A DNA stretch of 64,000 nucleotides from Paragonimus westermani (Eukaryota > Platyhelminthes > Trematoda > Plagiorchiida > Troglotrematidae): contig QNGE01003067.1 in assembly GCA_008508345.1 (NCBI GenBank), positions 1 through 64,000 of the forward strand. The letters are read 5' to 3'. A program made the position numbers and the translations under genes. Below, one piece after another: positions 47,148 through 58,519 of the stretch. Numbering within the stretch: position 1 is the stretch's first letter; every line of letters starts with the position of its first letter. The notes beneath the pieces are model-generated. The model was not told the DNA's origin. It saw only the letters and a list, made by a program, of their open reading frames with translations, and ran no database searches.

Positions 47148-49364
47148 CTGCAAACACCCCCCAAGATTTCGCACATCGAAAAAGAAAGAAGAATAGTCAG
47201 TGCAAATGGCTGATCGCTGAGACTGCTCTGAACATACGGCCAAACACACACATGGTCAACCCGTCCTACCGCATACGTGGTCACGTCATAGTGACAACGA
47301 AACCCATGAGCCAAAGAGTCAAAGCATGCCTGGGTCTTAGTGGATTTTTGAGCCCTAGAAACGGTAATGACAAAATTCAGTCCATTATGGTAAATCGATG
47401 TGAGAGATGTTTGGGGCTGGATTTGAAAAACATTAAATGTTGGTCAAATAAATATACATCCGTAAATAAAACGAATGGAACAACATAGCAGTTTCAAATG
47501 TTCTCGGGAAAGCATACGATCTTAAGTGGATACCAGTTTCCTAAAGACAACGAAACAGAATCCCTCCGCTTCCATTCACACTCTGGATAATTTTTGCAAC
47601 AATCCAGAATCCTTATCCCCATGGTGACGGCGCTTAGATAGCACTGGGATTCCATCTACGTGCCTTATACACGCACACTTCCTGGCGGAGAGGCACACAC
47701 GCACAGGGCGATGAAGCAATGTATACGATGTGATTCTATGTGAAGCTGAAGCATCCGGAAAGACTAATTAAAATTCCAGTTTGCATCATCATGATGGTGG
47801 AGTTGGTGTGCGAAGGACAGGTGGAAGGCGTCTGCAACGTGAGTGACACACAAGCCCGACGCGAAATGCAGATGTGATCTAGCGTTGTGCATAAGATGAG
47901 TCAGTCTACCCATGTGTAACAAAATGATCATACCAATTTTACTAAATGTTAACGCCAATCTCGATCACCACCCACCTGTACTCTTTACACATGTTTTCTG
48001 TTCGAACAATAGACTACAGGATGTTCTTGTTCATATGTTCGAACTGAAGGTGCTATGATGCGATGTGTGCTGTTCCATATCCCACACAACTCCAACTGTT
48101 AATTCATGAGTATACACACCCCCTATACGACATATAATTCAGGTCATTCATGAATCAGTCAATTAAGCATTGACAATTAAATACCCCTATCTCCGTACAC
48201 ATTCTAGTGATTCGGGGACCAAGCTATTCAGCCAGAAAGTGTGATAGCCACGGAAATTCTTTCACAAATATAGGCGACGAAAAAAGTTTCATATTACAAG
48301 ATATCAATGACGATACATTTGTTATCTGCCATTTAAGAGACATGTCAAGTTAATGACGCGTGGACAAACGCATCTGAGACATGGTTGGCTTGAATCACAA
48401 CCAATTTCAGTCGCCTCGTCTATGAAGACCAGGTGTTATGCAAATCAAGTGCGCTAGAGTGTGTCATCACCTTCAATCCCGAACCGTAACCGTGGCTACC
48501 CTAGCTCGGATTGTCGTTGCTTTTGACAAACGATCACGAAATTACAGAGTAACAAATAGGTGAAAATGCGTAGAGAAGTAGAAAAGAAGACGAAAGCTTG
48601 CGTGAACCTTACATTGTGTCAGGCGGAATCGAAACAGCGTGGAGTAAATGAAGGGAAAAAATGTTCGCTTCGAAAATAGAAAGGGTTAGACGTGTGGCGA
48701 ATACAATAAAGCGAGAGGAAATCAGAATACAGAAGTGTAGTTTGGAAACAAGCAATCAAGCATTAACCAAACACATCTTTATAAACACCGACTCTTGGAC
48801 ATTGGTTGTAGAGGTTGTAGACCACTTCAAAACTGTTTGAATGATCGCATGATGGATACACGTACTAAATCTTCCAGGAAAGTTAACTGATGACATCGTC
48901 ACGATAGTGTAGGGTAGGGTGCTCCAGATTGGTATAACTTGAAATTAAGAGAATGATGTTTGCACTTCAAGTGATTCGGCCGGTGGTGCGATTTTAACCG
49001 ATGACAGCGGATTAAGCGTAAGAATACACATCAAATGATATAACAGCTGACGCAATATTCTGAAGTTAGTAAGAGGTGAAAAGAGCGAAATTTCAGTTTC
49101 CTTACGAAATAGATTAACCGAAAGGTTTATGCGAAAGCAGTGATCAAGTGTGGTTAGTATTCAGTTTGGAAGAGAAACGCAATCATAGACAGTGCGCACA
49201 AAAACCACTCAGACTAAACAATGGTTTCGGGTAAGAAATTGAACAGAAAACCGAATTTTTACCCTGCAAATCAGCCGGAAATATTTTGAAAGATACAATC
49301 GACAAACAAATCTTTACTATCAAAGAGAACCTTTCTAACTGAGCCACCCCGAATGACCAGAGTA
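47148..49364. other. Intron sequence, unassigned
   Basis: Left part of the 16.3-kb intron between exons A and B. No recognised element. Confidence 0.3.
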
Positions 49365-49694
49365 TTTGAATAAGACAATGAGAAGACGCAATTCATGTGA
49401 TGTTCTCCGGAGTAACATTTCATACATTTTTATCATACATGGACATGCAACTAATTGTAAACGAGTCAAAGTTACACACAGCGGAAGCCATGGCTTTAGA
49501 GATTGAATAGACGGAAACAAAAACTGGAAATCAAAATTGTGGGAATGCCGACTACCAGGGTAGTCGTAGAATCAACACAAATTGACTCGTTTAAAACTAG
49601 TCACATGTGTACGTGTGACCAGAATGTACGAAACGCTACTGCGAAGAACAGCTCACGAATTGTGTCCTCTCAGCGTTTTATTCAAGTTCATCAA
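49365..49694. repeat. Diverged inverted repeat with parallel open frames in both arms
   Basis: Left arm about 49365-49475 (minus) and right arm about 49581-49694 (plus) align at roughly three-quarters identity. Each arm is open and the translations correspond: TRLQLVACPC...MYEMLLRRTSHEL against TRLKLVTCVR...MYETLLRRTAHEL. Roughly 100 bases separate the arms. Family unknown. Confidence 0.65.
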
Positions 49695-51990
49695 GAAAAC
49701 GAACTGTTTCAAATTTCTCCACAGAAGACCAAAGTATCAACGCTTTCCGTCATTGAGAAGTATTCAAGAGACAGTCCGAAACCTACTAAGAAGAATTTTT
49801 CTACGTCTAAAGTCTTCCCCTTATTTGCTACAACTATCGGCTGTATACCGATTTATATTTAGAGGTGTTGGCGGAAGCTCAGGAGTTGTGGCCTAATAAT
49901 GAAAGCTGTCATGATCACGCCTCTAACGCACCAACAACAGTGCCGGCGAACTTACAAATGGTGATACTTCAATGATAGAACCTCGTGATTAGAATGCAAT
50001 AAGAAGCTGTCATTATATTGTTTTCATCATCGTAACTGGAATAAAGATCGATGGAATGGACTCGATTTGAATTCGGTCTTTTCCGCTCGTCCAACTTTCG
50101 AATACTAAATGCACATGTGTCCAACAGACCAGCTTGGTTGACACAAGCAACTGACCGGTGGTCACCATCGGTCAGATTCATGGTTCACTTGAATTAACTA
50201 AGAAGGAATGAGGTCAACTTAAGTTTTCGATAGTTATGTAGACGGGTGTTGGCTGGTATGCAGTAAAACACAATGCGTGTGGATTACACCCTTAGCGACA
50301 GTGACCGACGTAGTCGGTATTTAAACGCGCAACAGTGTAATGGTTAACTGACATTATTTTCAATGTGTGTTAGAGCAATCTCTCAGTGGATGGAAACGTG
50401 TATTCGCATGGAATATCTGACAGCTAGGGGATGGGTATTAGTTACAATTAATGTTCATAAGTTTTCGACTCAACCGTAAACTCGTCTGTGTTGTCGACCC
50501 TATTCATGCTGTCTGGTGTGCACTGTGTAGAGCTTTTCGTTTCGACTTTTTGCTTGCGCATTTCTACGAAACACTTACACGAGTAGTTTTCTCCGGGTTC
50601 TGAGTTAATCTTACGTGATCATCTATATGACAGTCAAAGTATAGCCGAACGGTACAAATAGATCCCCAAGCATTTTTGGGCATTCAGCTAAGTCAAACGA
50701 TGACGTTATGTATTCGTAAGCTAGAGAAATTTTTCTATGAAAAAATTCAATACAGTCTCGATAAAGAACGATTAACTAAGAAATGTGAATGTAGCCCGAA
50801 ACAAGCTGGAAGAGATGTGGACAAAATAGACGATATGTGAAATGCATGCTCGTAATTACTCACCAATCGCATTAACAATGGCAGCTCACAAACTGTTTGC
50901 CGTAAGTATACACTCATTCTTGTAGTTGTTGCTACTCATCAGCTATATGCACCCGGTGAACTTCGACCGAATAGTCTGCCATATAAACGGCAAATACTGT
51001 GTTGGAAATATAACAAATCATTTACCGAATACTTCCGTCAACCATCCCCGAATTCGTGGAGCGGGATCAGTCATGAAACCGATCATATGCCCCCAGCAAA
51101 ATCTACATATTTTTCTGAACATACAGTAATAACGCAACCATAAATCTTAACACAGCTGATATCCTGGAGCAGACCGAGTCCAGCAAGTGACCTTGATATC
51201 TACAGTGACTTATGGACTCTACTGAATCCGGAACTTACAGCAGAAATTAGTTCGCAAGCGAGTTATGATAGTCTCAGATAAAGTGTTTAAAAAAATGAAG
51301 CTAAGTTGTGAACGAAAGAATTTTGGTACTCAATTGTTCGAGAAATCCGATAATCACTTTTTCTAATCACGTCCTGATCGTGCGTCAACGAAAAAAGTAA
51401 CCTATTTTAATGATGAGGAAGTCGCCTTTGTCATACTCCGGCTCCCTTAAGTGAAACAAAGGTTGATGGGGTAGACCAGCCAGCCCGACCTCCACACTGT
51501 CCACCTGCCTGACTTTTGGACAGGCTAAATTCACACAGTGGGTATGACCCAATTAAGGTAAGCTGGGGTTCTGTTCGGTCAACAGCCGCATGTGACCGTA
51601 TGGTAAGTTCAAGAGACTTTATCAATTATTGGTGGAGAACAGAAGACCATCAACCTGAATCGAGAAAGCCGACTGCCAAGAACGAGGTACATATCAGATT
51701 ATCGCTTCAAAAACAACACTCCTTTCATTCACAACGGATGGTATAGTGATCTGGGCCGAGGAATGCGGAATATTCCAGAAAAACATATAACCAAAAAAGA
51801 TGAAAGCTGATCAAAATAAAATTGAATTGGATAACAATAATGACGTTAGGAATACAGACAAGTCACTTTCGCACGTTCCCGTAACGCAGTGTCTCTATTC
51901 AGTGTATATATATATATATATTTACGGGTGACCATGCAGACGTGTCTGATAAAATATGCTCGTTCTCTAGTGAGTAATTTTAACTCTACT
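49695..51990. other. Intron sequence, unassigned
   Basis: The minus-strand open frame 50181-49969 is polar and lacks motifs. A short (TA)n run lies at 51904-51922. No recognised element until the LINE at 51991. Confidence 0.3.
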
Positions 51991-53113
51991 CCAGCTGGTT
52001 CACTCCATCTGGGAGCACGAGATGATGTCGCAACACTTCAAGGACGCCATTATCGTACCACTGTTCAAGGGCAAGGGTAGCAAACAGTGCGCCGACAGCT
52101 ACCGGGACATCAGCCTTTTGAGCTGTGCCGGCAGAGTACTTGCCAAAACCCTCCCGAATTGACTGAATGCAAAAGTTCTGGAGGTTAAGGTTCTCGATGA
52201 GTAGTGTGGATTCCGGGCGAGTCGGAGTACCATCGACCTGGTGTTTGTTGTTTCGACAGCTTCAGGAGAAGTGCCCGGACTGGAATCAGCCCCTGTATAA
52301 CCTGTTCGTGGACTTCACGAAGGCCTTCGACTCCGTGAGCCGCGAGGCGTTGTGGACGGTACTTGGTAAGTTCGGATGTCCAGGTAAGTTCGTCAATATG
52401 GTTAGATTGTTGCATGTGGGCATGAAGGCGAAGGTGCAATCGTATGGATTGACCTCTGATGATTCTGACATCGGCACTGGCGTAAAGCAGGGTTGTGTTC
52501 TAGCCCCAACCCTATTTAGCTTATAGTTGACTGCGATGGTAACAGTTGCTTTTCAGAACTCTGGAGAGGATGGCGTCGAGGTGGAGTACCGGACGGACGG
52601 GCGTCTGTTGAATATCCGATGATTTGGCGCCTCAACCCGGCTACAGACCTCACGGATGCGGATGCTTCTGTTCGCAGATGACAGCGCATTGCTAGCACAC
52701 AGTGAAGAAGAGCTGCAACGTCTAGCTACAGCATTCGCTTCGGCAGCATCGAAGTTTGGATTGGACATCAACACAGGTAAGACGTATTCGTTTTTTCAGC
52801 CTTCTCCTGGTGGAGGCGCTGCTTGTGTACATCCACCCGAAATTCGCATCGCTGGAGACACTGTGAATGACTGCGTGGGTTTTTGCTACTTGGGTAGCAA
52901 CTTGTCGACAGATCTGTCCGCGGACCGCGAGCTGAGAGCGCATGTGACGAAGGCTAGCGCTGCTTTCGGACGTCTTGATAGGCGTGTCTGGAAGAATCAC
53001 AGCCTGAAGATGGCCACCAAGCTGTGTGTCTACCGCTCAATGGTGCTGTCTATCCTGCTGTACGGCAGTGAGACGTGGACACTGTATCAGCGGAACGTGA
53101 GCTATTTGAGCCG
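51991..53113 (+). mobile_element. LINE RT remnant, 5'-truncated, running into a gap
   Basis: The plus strand starts abruptly in the RT (SQHFKDAIIVPLFKGKGSKQ). It continues RVLAKTL, RSTIDLVF, NLFVDFTKAFDSVSREALW, GVKQGCVLAPTLFSL, LLFADDSALLAHSEEELQRL (FADD intact at 52671-52682), CYLGSNLSTDLSADREL and ILLYGSETWTLYQ. Interruptions are an in-frame stop near 52160, another near 52210, one after PTLFSL near 52525, and a frame change near 52620. Notably GC-richer than neighbours, suggesting a younger insertion. Opposite strand to the host gene. Confidence 0.9.
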
Positions 53114-53544
53114 NNNNNNNNNNNNNNNNNNNNNNNNNNNNNNNNNNNNNNNNNNNNNNNNNNNNNNNNNNNNNNNNNNNNNNNNNNNNNNNNNNNNNNN
53201 NNNNNNNNNNNNNNNNNNNNNNNNNNNNNNNNNNNNNNNNNNNNNNNNNNNNNNNNNNNNNNNNNNNNNNNNNNNNNNNNNNNNNNNNNNNNNNNNNNNN
53301 NNNNNNNNNNNNNNNNNNNNNNNNNNNNNNNNNNNNNNNNNNNNNNNNNNNNNNNNNNNNNNNNNNNNNNNNNNNNNNNNNNNNNNNNNNNNNNNNNNNN
53401 NNNNNNNNNNNNNNNNNNNNNNNNNNNNNNNNNNNNNNNNNNNNNNNNNNNNNNNNNNNNNNNNNNNNNNNNNNNNNNNNNNNNNNNNNNNNNNNNNNNN
53501 NNNNNNNNNNNNNNNNNNNNNNNNNNNNNNNNNNNNNNNNNNNN
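53114..53544. other. Assembly gap (N run)
   Basis: 431 unresolved bases, hiding the C-terminus of the LINE at 51991-53113. Confidence 0.99.
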
Positions 53545-53820
53545 CTCTCTGTTTAGTTTCCGAGAGATAAGAGTTTCCTTTCCTTATTAGCCAATCAAGT
53601 GGCTAACCAGCATTGGCCGGCTGGACACAAAGGCCCCACTGGCACACCTCCCGGTCTTATTCCTTCGGGTTTACACTGGATATGTGGTGTGTTGGTGGAA
53701 CTGCAATTGGTGAAGCGCAAGCTAATTGCGGTGATGGTTAAGCGCAGGCGTCTTTTGGCTTCGGTCACTGTGACGGGCTAATCCGAATCGGATGCCGCCA
53801 ACCGTACCGTACCGTACTTT
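53545..53820 (+). mobile_element. Probable LINE 3' region after the gap
   Basis: GC-rich sequence like the LINE before the gap, ending in accgtaccgtaccgtac. An open frame (53599-53781) is present but matches nothing I recognise. Assignment to the same LINE is by position and composition only. Confidence 0.4.
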
Positions 53821-54779
53821 TAGGTCAAGAAAATTCAGTTTATTCGATCATACATAATTGCTTTGGAAGAGGCAGTTCCTAACATTCGTAGTTTGACGGT
53901 TGACCATTTCTCTGTTGATATTTATAAAAGCTTCCACTCTTCTGTTTATGCTGTCATCAGAATGTAGATTCACAATTTAGACACTGTGTTTCATGAAATG
54001 AAATGTATAGGTTTCAACCGAGAAAGACTCGTATTGTAGCAGTCATCAATAACGGTTTGATGTGACCGATCTCAAAAGAGTGAAAACAGCATTCAGATCA
54101 GGTTATCCAGACAGATACAGCGATGGTTCTTTTGATACCATCGGTTCAGATCACTTTAGTCCATTGCTACAAAGGCTTTCCCGTTAGTAGTGGAACAGTC
54201 ATTACTTATTAAGGTTGCGCCAAACGACATTTGTGCATTTAGTTTGCAAACGGTTCATCACCAAACGAGGTGACGGCAGGGGGTTGAGCTTATAGGTTTG
54301 TACGTTGAGGTTGGATGACATGTGATCACCCAAATCACGAACCTGAGCTACGAACACTACCACCGTTATTCCCAAGAATCAGACACATATATGGACATAC
54401 GATGTTGCTGGAAAACAATTGTATGCAGAGGAGCTTTCACATGTGACCAACTACTCCATGTGCCTCAGTGTCCACGCCGAAACACCCTTCCGTCAAGTAT
54501 CAACCATAGACCACTGCTCAACCATTCCCAACTTTGAACACTAGTCAGACAAAGTGGAAAACGAATGCTAAGTATATTGATAACTGAAGCTCACAATCAG
54601 GTATAGAATTATGAAAACGACATTATAACTAAAAAAGAAAATTGTTAACACATAACAGATGAGCACCAGCTAATAAAATAAGAGACTGCGATATGATGAC
54701 GGGTCAGAAGGTAGAAAGGATAAAAAAAGAGTGGTGCTTGAAGAAAAGCTTTCAAAACTGACAAAGAAGAATGCAACTA
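53821..54779. other. Intron sequence, unassigned
   Basis: No motif or repeat recognised between the LINE and the Penelope element. Confidence 0.3.
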
Positions 54780-55472
54780 CAAGTGAATCGAAAGATTATC
54801 AAACTGCCCTCTACCAAACTACAAACAGGATGTCCCTGTCGAAGGACTGAAGTTCAATGCAACAAACAAAGAATGCTGAGCCAATTAGGGATACAATGAA
54901 GTCAAACGGACTTTCAGAGAAAGCACAGGAATAAATGCAACAAACGTTCGTCTAAATCATGACCCTCATAAGATGATACGACCATCTCACGAAAACCGAA
55001 CAATGAGCATTGAAAAGCTTTAGAAAGGATAACAGTATCGCCATCCCGACAAAGGACGGACGACAGTTATTATGGGCTGTGCAGACAACATGGAGAGATC
55101 ATAACTGTTGCTCAGTGACACAACTACCAACCGCGTACTCATTGTGATCTCACTACAAAACTAGCCAGTAAAATTGACACTTCGCTGAAGAAGTTAGAAG
55201 CCACACATAACAAATGCAGACAATCAGGTTGTAAAATGCATTTGAATGATAGAGCCATCGCTCAATTCTACGAACCACCAAAAATGCACGAGGATAATAT
55301 CCCACTGTGGCCAACAGTGTCCCCACTGGGAACATAGTGACTACGATATTCACTCAACAGATCAAAAAACGCTACTAACAATACTAAGGAATTCCCGAAC
55401 AAACTGGAAAAACATTAGGGTAGAAGACGAAACAATGATTCTCTCTGGTATCACACCGCTCTAAACCGCCAT

Positions 55473-55511
<39 letters not shown>

Positions 55512-56520
55512 AGACAGCAATACATCAGTGGTTAACACTAATGCTTAACTGCCACCGCCATCGATAATGCCTTGGGTCACAGAAATATTGCAGGCCACTG
55601 GACCATAAAAACAACTGGTCAAGAGTACCTGAAACGGAGAACCAATCTCATGGAAAATGTTTACCTATACACTTCAACTTCGACAGGTCTACGAACAAAT
55701 TGCGAGTTCCAACGGGTTCGTCCATATTTGGATTCCTTGTCCAGGCAGCTATACAGAGGCTACGAAGCGTCGCGTTGACCAAGATGAGACCAAAACTGTG
55801 GAGAAGACACCTTCATGATGCATTCGAATTCCCTAAAACCTCAGTGGTAAAAGCCACGCGCATGCTACTCAATAACATTTTCAGTAACATCACGTTTACA
55901 GTGGAGACCAAAAAGTACAAAGCCGCCTTTCTTGGGTGTGTGATGATGAGATGCAGGAGACCTCCATTCCATCGAATAGAGACACACGGATCAACTCCTC
56001 AGTTTTTACAGTAACCACCCAATCTACATAAAAGAACCTGTATTCGAACTCGGTTTGAAACGGCCGGAGTACGCTGCAGTACTGCAGAGCTGCAAGAGAG
56101 GGAGGAAAAACACCTGCATCGAGTATAGGTTTGTAACGGAACTCCATGAACTTTCCCTGGATGGAGTCTGTTGCAAGGGGGGAAGTTTCACGCTCTGTGG
56201 AATCACCAGCATACCGAATTGTCTCATCACACACCAAAACCCTGCCAAAAATGAACGCAAGATGTCTGCGACCATATGGCACCACATCCCCATATAAACG
56301 TTTAGCAACATCATAAAGAGTACTCTTAAAGCTGAAGAAATAACTCAAAGTCACAGACAAGAGAAACAGTATACACAAAATCCAACGCAACGACTGCGGA
56401 AAACATTACATCGACCAAATCGAACGAAAATCATCTACAAGAAAAGATGAACACGAAGTAGTCATCAAAAGACAGGACGATTTTTTCTATACCCGTGTAC
56501 GCGGATCAAACTGGACAGCC
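54780..56520 (+). mobile_element. Penelope-like element, near full-length coding remnant
   Basis: Plus strand, in order: N-terminal VEGLKFNATN (about 54835), then 'DKGRTTVIM' (about 55050). A PLPKIHK-region remnant is followed by RNSRTNWKNIRVEDETMI (to 55440). After a microsatellite come CEFQRVRPYLDSLSRQLY, VPTGSSIFGFLVQAAIQRL and RPKLWRRHLHDAF, the Y-x-D-D position altered to H-L-H-D at 55808-55819. Next are NNIFSNITFTVETKKYKAAF, the connector (RTCIRT..., CSTAELQ) and a GIY-YIG end (IHKIQRNDCGKHYIDQIERK...EHEV, about 56360-56460). Numerous stops. One catalytic Asp is lost. Confidence 0.82.
55474..55511. repeat. (ATC)n microsatellite inside the Penelope remnant
   Basis: A 38-base uninterrupted ATC/TCA run, placed just after the first catalytic block of the RT. 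Confidence 0.95.
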
Positions 56521-56625
56521 AAGTAAACAGCAAACACGTCCAAATTTCGATACCGACGAACGGAACAATCTGAGCAGATCGGAACAGTGAGCAGAGCTGG
56601 ACAACGGGCAACCTATCAAATTGTA

Positions 56626-56652
56626 CCCCCCCCCCCNNAAAAAAAAAAAAAC
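56626..56652. other. poly-C / NN / poly-A assembly junction
   Basis: Eleven C, two unresolved bases, then about fourteen A. It lies after the Penelope coding end. It may be a collapsed homopolymer or a scaffold join rather than real sequence. Confidence 0.8.
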
Positions 56653-56889
56653 ACGAGTAAATGGCCTATCCAATCAAAGGATCCACCAATCATACTCTAA
56701 GTCAAAACGTAACGGCGCCAAGAAGCGACTAATCGGACTATGGGTTAGAGTAAAAAGGAACTGGTAATTGTCTGCGGTAAGTTAGATGGAAGTTCGAAAG
56801 CAACGGGAATTAGCCAGTCTGAATTCATGTTGAAAAGTCAACCAGTCTTGGTGCATAATAAGAGGCATCTATCAAACCCCATTGGTTCC

Positions 56890-56960
56890 CATGCTTAAAA
56901 ACCTCCGCACTGATGATACCAATTCGTTTGATGAGGAAACGTTTGCAACCTAAATGCCAA
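56890..56960 (+). repeat. Penelope-family 3' tail motif
   Basis: Matches 9240-9330 (gatgaggaaacgtttgcaac, ctaaatgccaa). Positioned about 400 bases after the GIY-YIG remnant, fitting a 3' UTR of that element. Confidence 0.45.
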
Positions 56961-57343
56961 CCTGAGCGAACAACCGAAAACCTAAACAATGGCCTTCAGT
57001 CCAGCTCGCCTGAACGATCATGACACGGTATCATATAGTAGTGATCAGAGATCTAATGCCAGATGACGATGGCCGCCAACTGCATATGCATATGTAGCAA
57101 GCAGTGACCTACCACAACAATTGTACTGATAATGAGGTAAAGCACACCTCTGACGTTCTCAACCGGCGATGTGATGCCACTAGCATATGACCGAAATGAT
57201 GGTCATGTAACCTACATTGTGTCTCGATAGACGCTTGCGTCATTCGAGTCCGTCTGAAATTCGAGCCACGATGTGATACCACATGTCGTGTTTGGAATCT
57301 ACGGTTTTCCGAAAATGCAGTCGATTATCGAGAAGCACTGTAT

Positions 57344-57640
57344 ATGATGGGGACGATGAGCGTCTGTTGGGTTATGTACAGGGGACCTGAAAAATCAAAC
57401 TCAGTTCACAGACTTGATGGGAAACAGATAAGGAATGCAAATCGTCAATCACCGCGACTGCCCAAAACGCTTGTCCAAACTAGCATGGCACACACAATGC
57501 TTCAGGTCACGTGTGGTCAAACTCCGCGATGTTTACGCAGAAAGGTCTGTCTGCCTGTCAGTGCACTCTTAACTTCGTCAAACAGTATAACTAAATTTAG
57601 TCAACTGCGGCAAACCGTGCAGCGCAGAAAATAATTGAAG
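57344..57640 (+). mobile_element. Ty3/Gypsy integrase fragment
   Basis: The plus strand carries a degraded 'QGT-F-S..FTDLMG' region (57380-57430). It is followed by LVQTSMAHTMLQVTCGQTPR, VCLPVSALL and ITKFSQLRQTVQ, corresponding to the integrase segment 'AYR-S-x-H-x-T-G-x-TP-x-x-L-x-x-GR-x-x-LP-x-x-LL...LR-x-x-L'. Upstream catalytic parts are not recognisable. Confidence 0.5.
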
Positions 57641-58519
57641 TTAGATGGAAACAGTTGCTTGTAGCATATGGATTGCGCGAAACAAGTAGTATTAATTTAG
57701 ATTTTGTCCTGCAAGGAAAAGATGTTCCTAGCAGTAGAAACTGTAATGAGAATAAGGGTCATAAAATGAGTCCAAGGTGAGGTCCAAGCAAATTAGCAAA
57801 CGGCTGTGAGGGTGGGGGGTTCACACTGAGGTGCAAAATACATCTGAAGAACAGACCAAGGCAACTCTAGCAATAGAGTGTTACGGTAGCAATCTTTGTG
57901 CGTCTGAAGAAAACTAGTGATACAGCTATCTGAAAGAATAGGAACGTAGTGACCTGGGGAATAGTGGGGCACGTCGTTCGGCAAGGATCTTAAAAGAATG
58001 GAAGGCAGTGTACTGCCATCTGGTCAGGATGACCAAATTCCCATGACCATCCGGCTTTTAAGCAAGCTTAAAAGCTTGGAAGATGAAAGGGCACCCATGC
58101 CTCAGGAAATACTAAGCCTAGACAACTGCTGGTGAAATTTACCAACTCACAACACTCTTAGTTGCTACTGAGACCATTTGAAATGTTGCTCGACGGGAAG
58201 TCACGGCAGTTCCACATGGTTCTGCCATCTAGTGCAATACCCCACAGAGGCAGCCATGGGTCAAAGGGCAATGGTGGGTCGACAACCGAATTCAGTGAAA
58301 CAAGGCCCACACGAACAATGTAAAACAAATGTATAAAGGAATAGCGAGGCGGCATCGATCAATTACATTGATGTGGTCTTAAAAAGACTTAAAAGGATCC
58401 GCCACAAGTATGTCTACAGATACGGCCTACAGTAGCAAAGACAGCTTCGCTCATGAATAAAAACGGGCTAGTTGATCGGAATTAGAACCCTAGGTTGTCT
58501 TCCCATGCAATTCTAATGC
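57641..58519. other. Intron sequence, unassigned
   Basis: May include leader sequence of the CR1-like element that follows; nothing specific recognised. Confidence 0.3.

Noticed and set aside
56055..56390. Minus-strand frames with a WQG-like triplet, considered as another gelsolin exon
   Set aside because: They lie antisense to clear Penelope connector/GIY-YIG homology and lack further gelsolin motifs.
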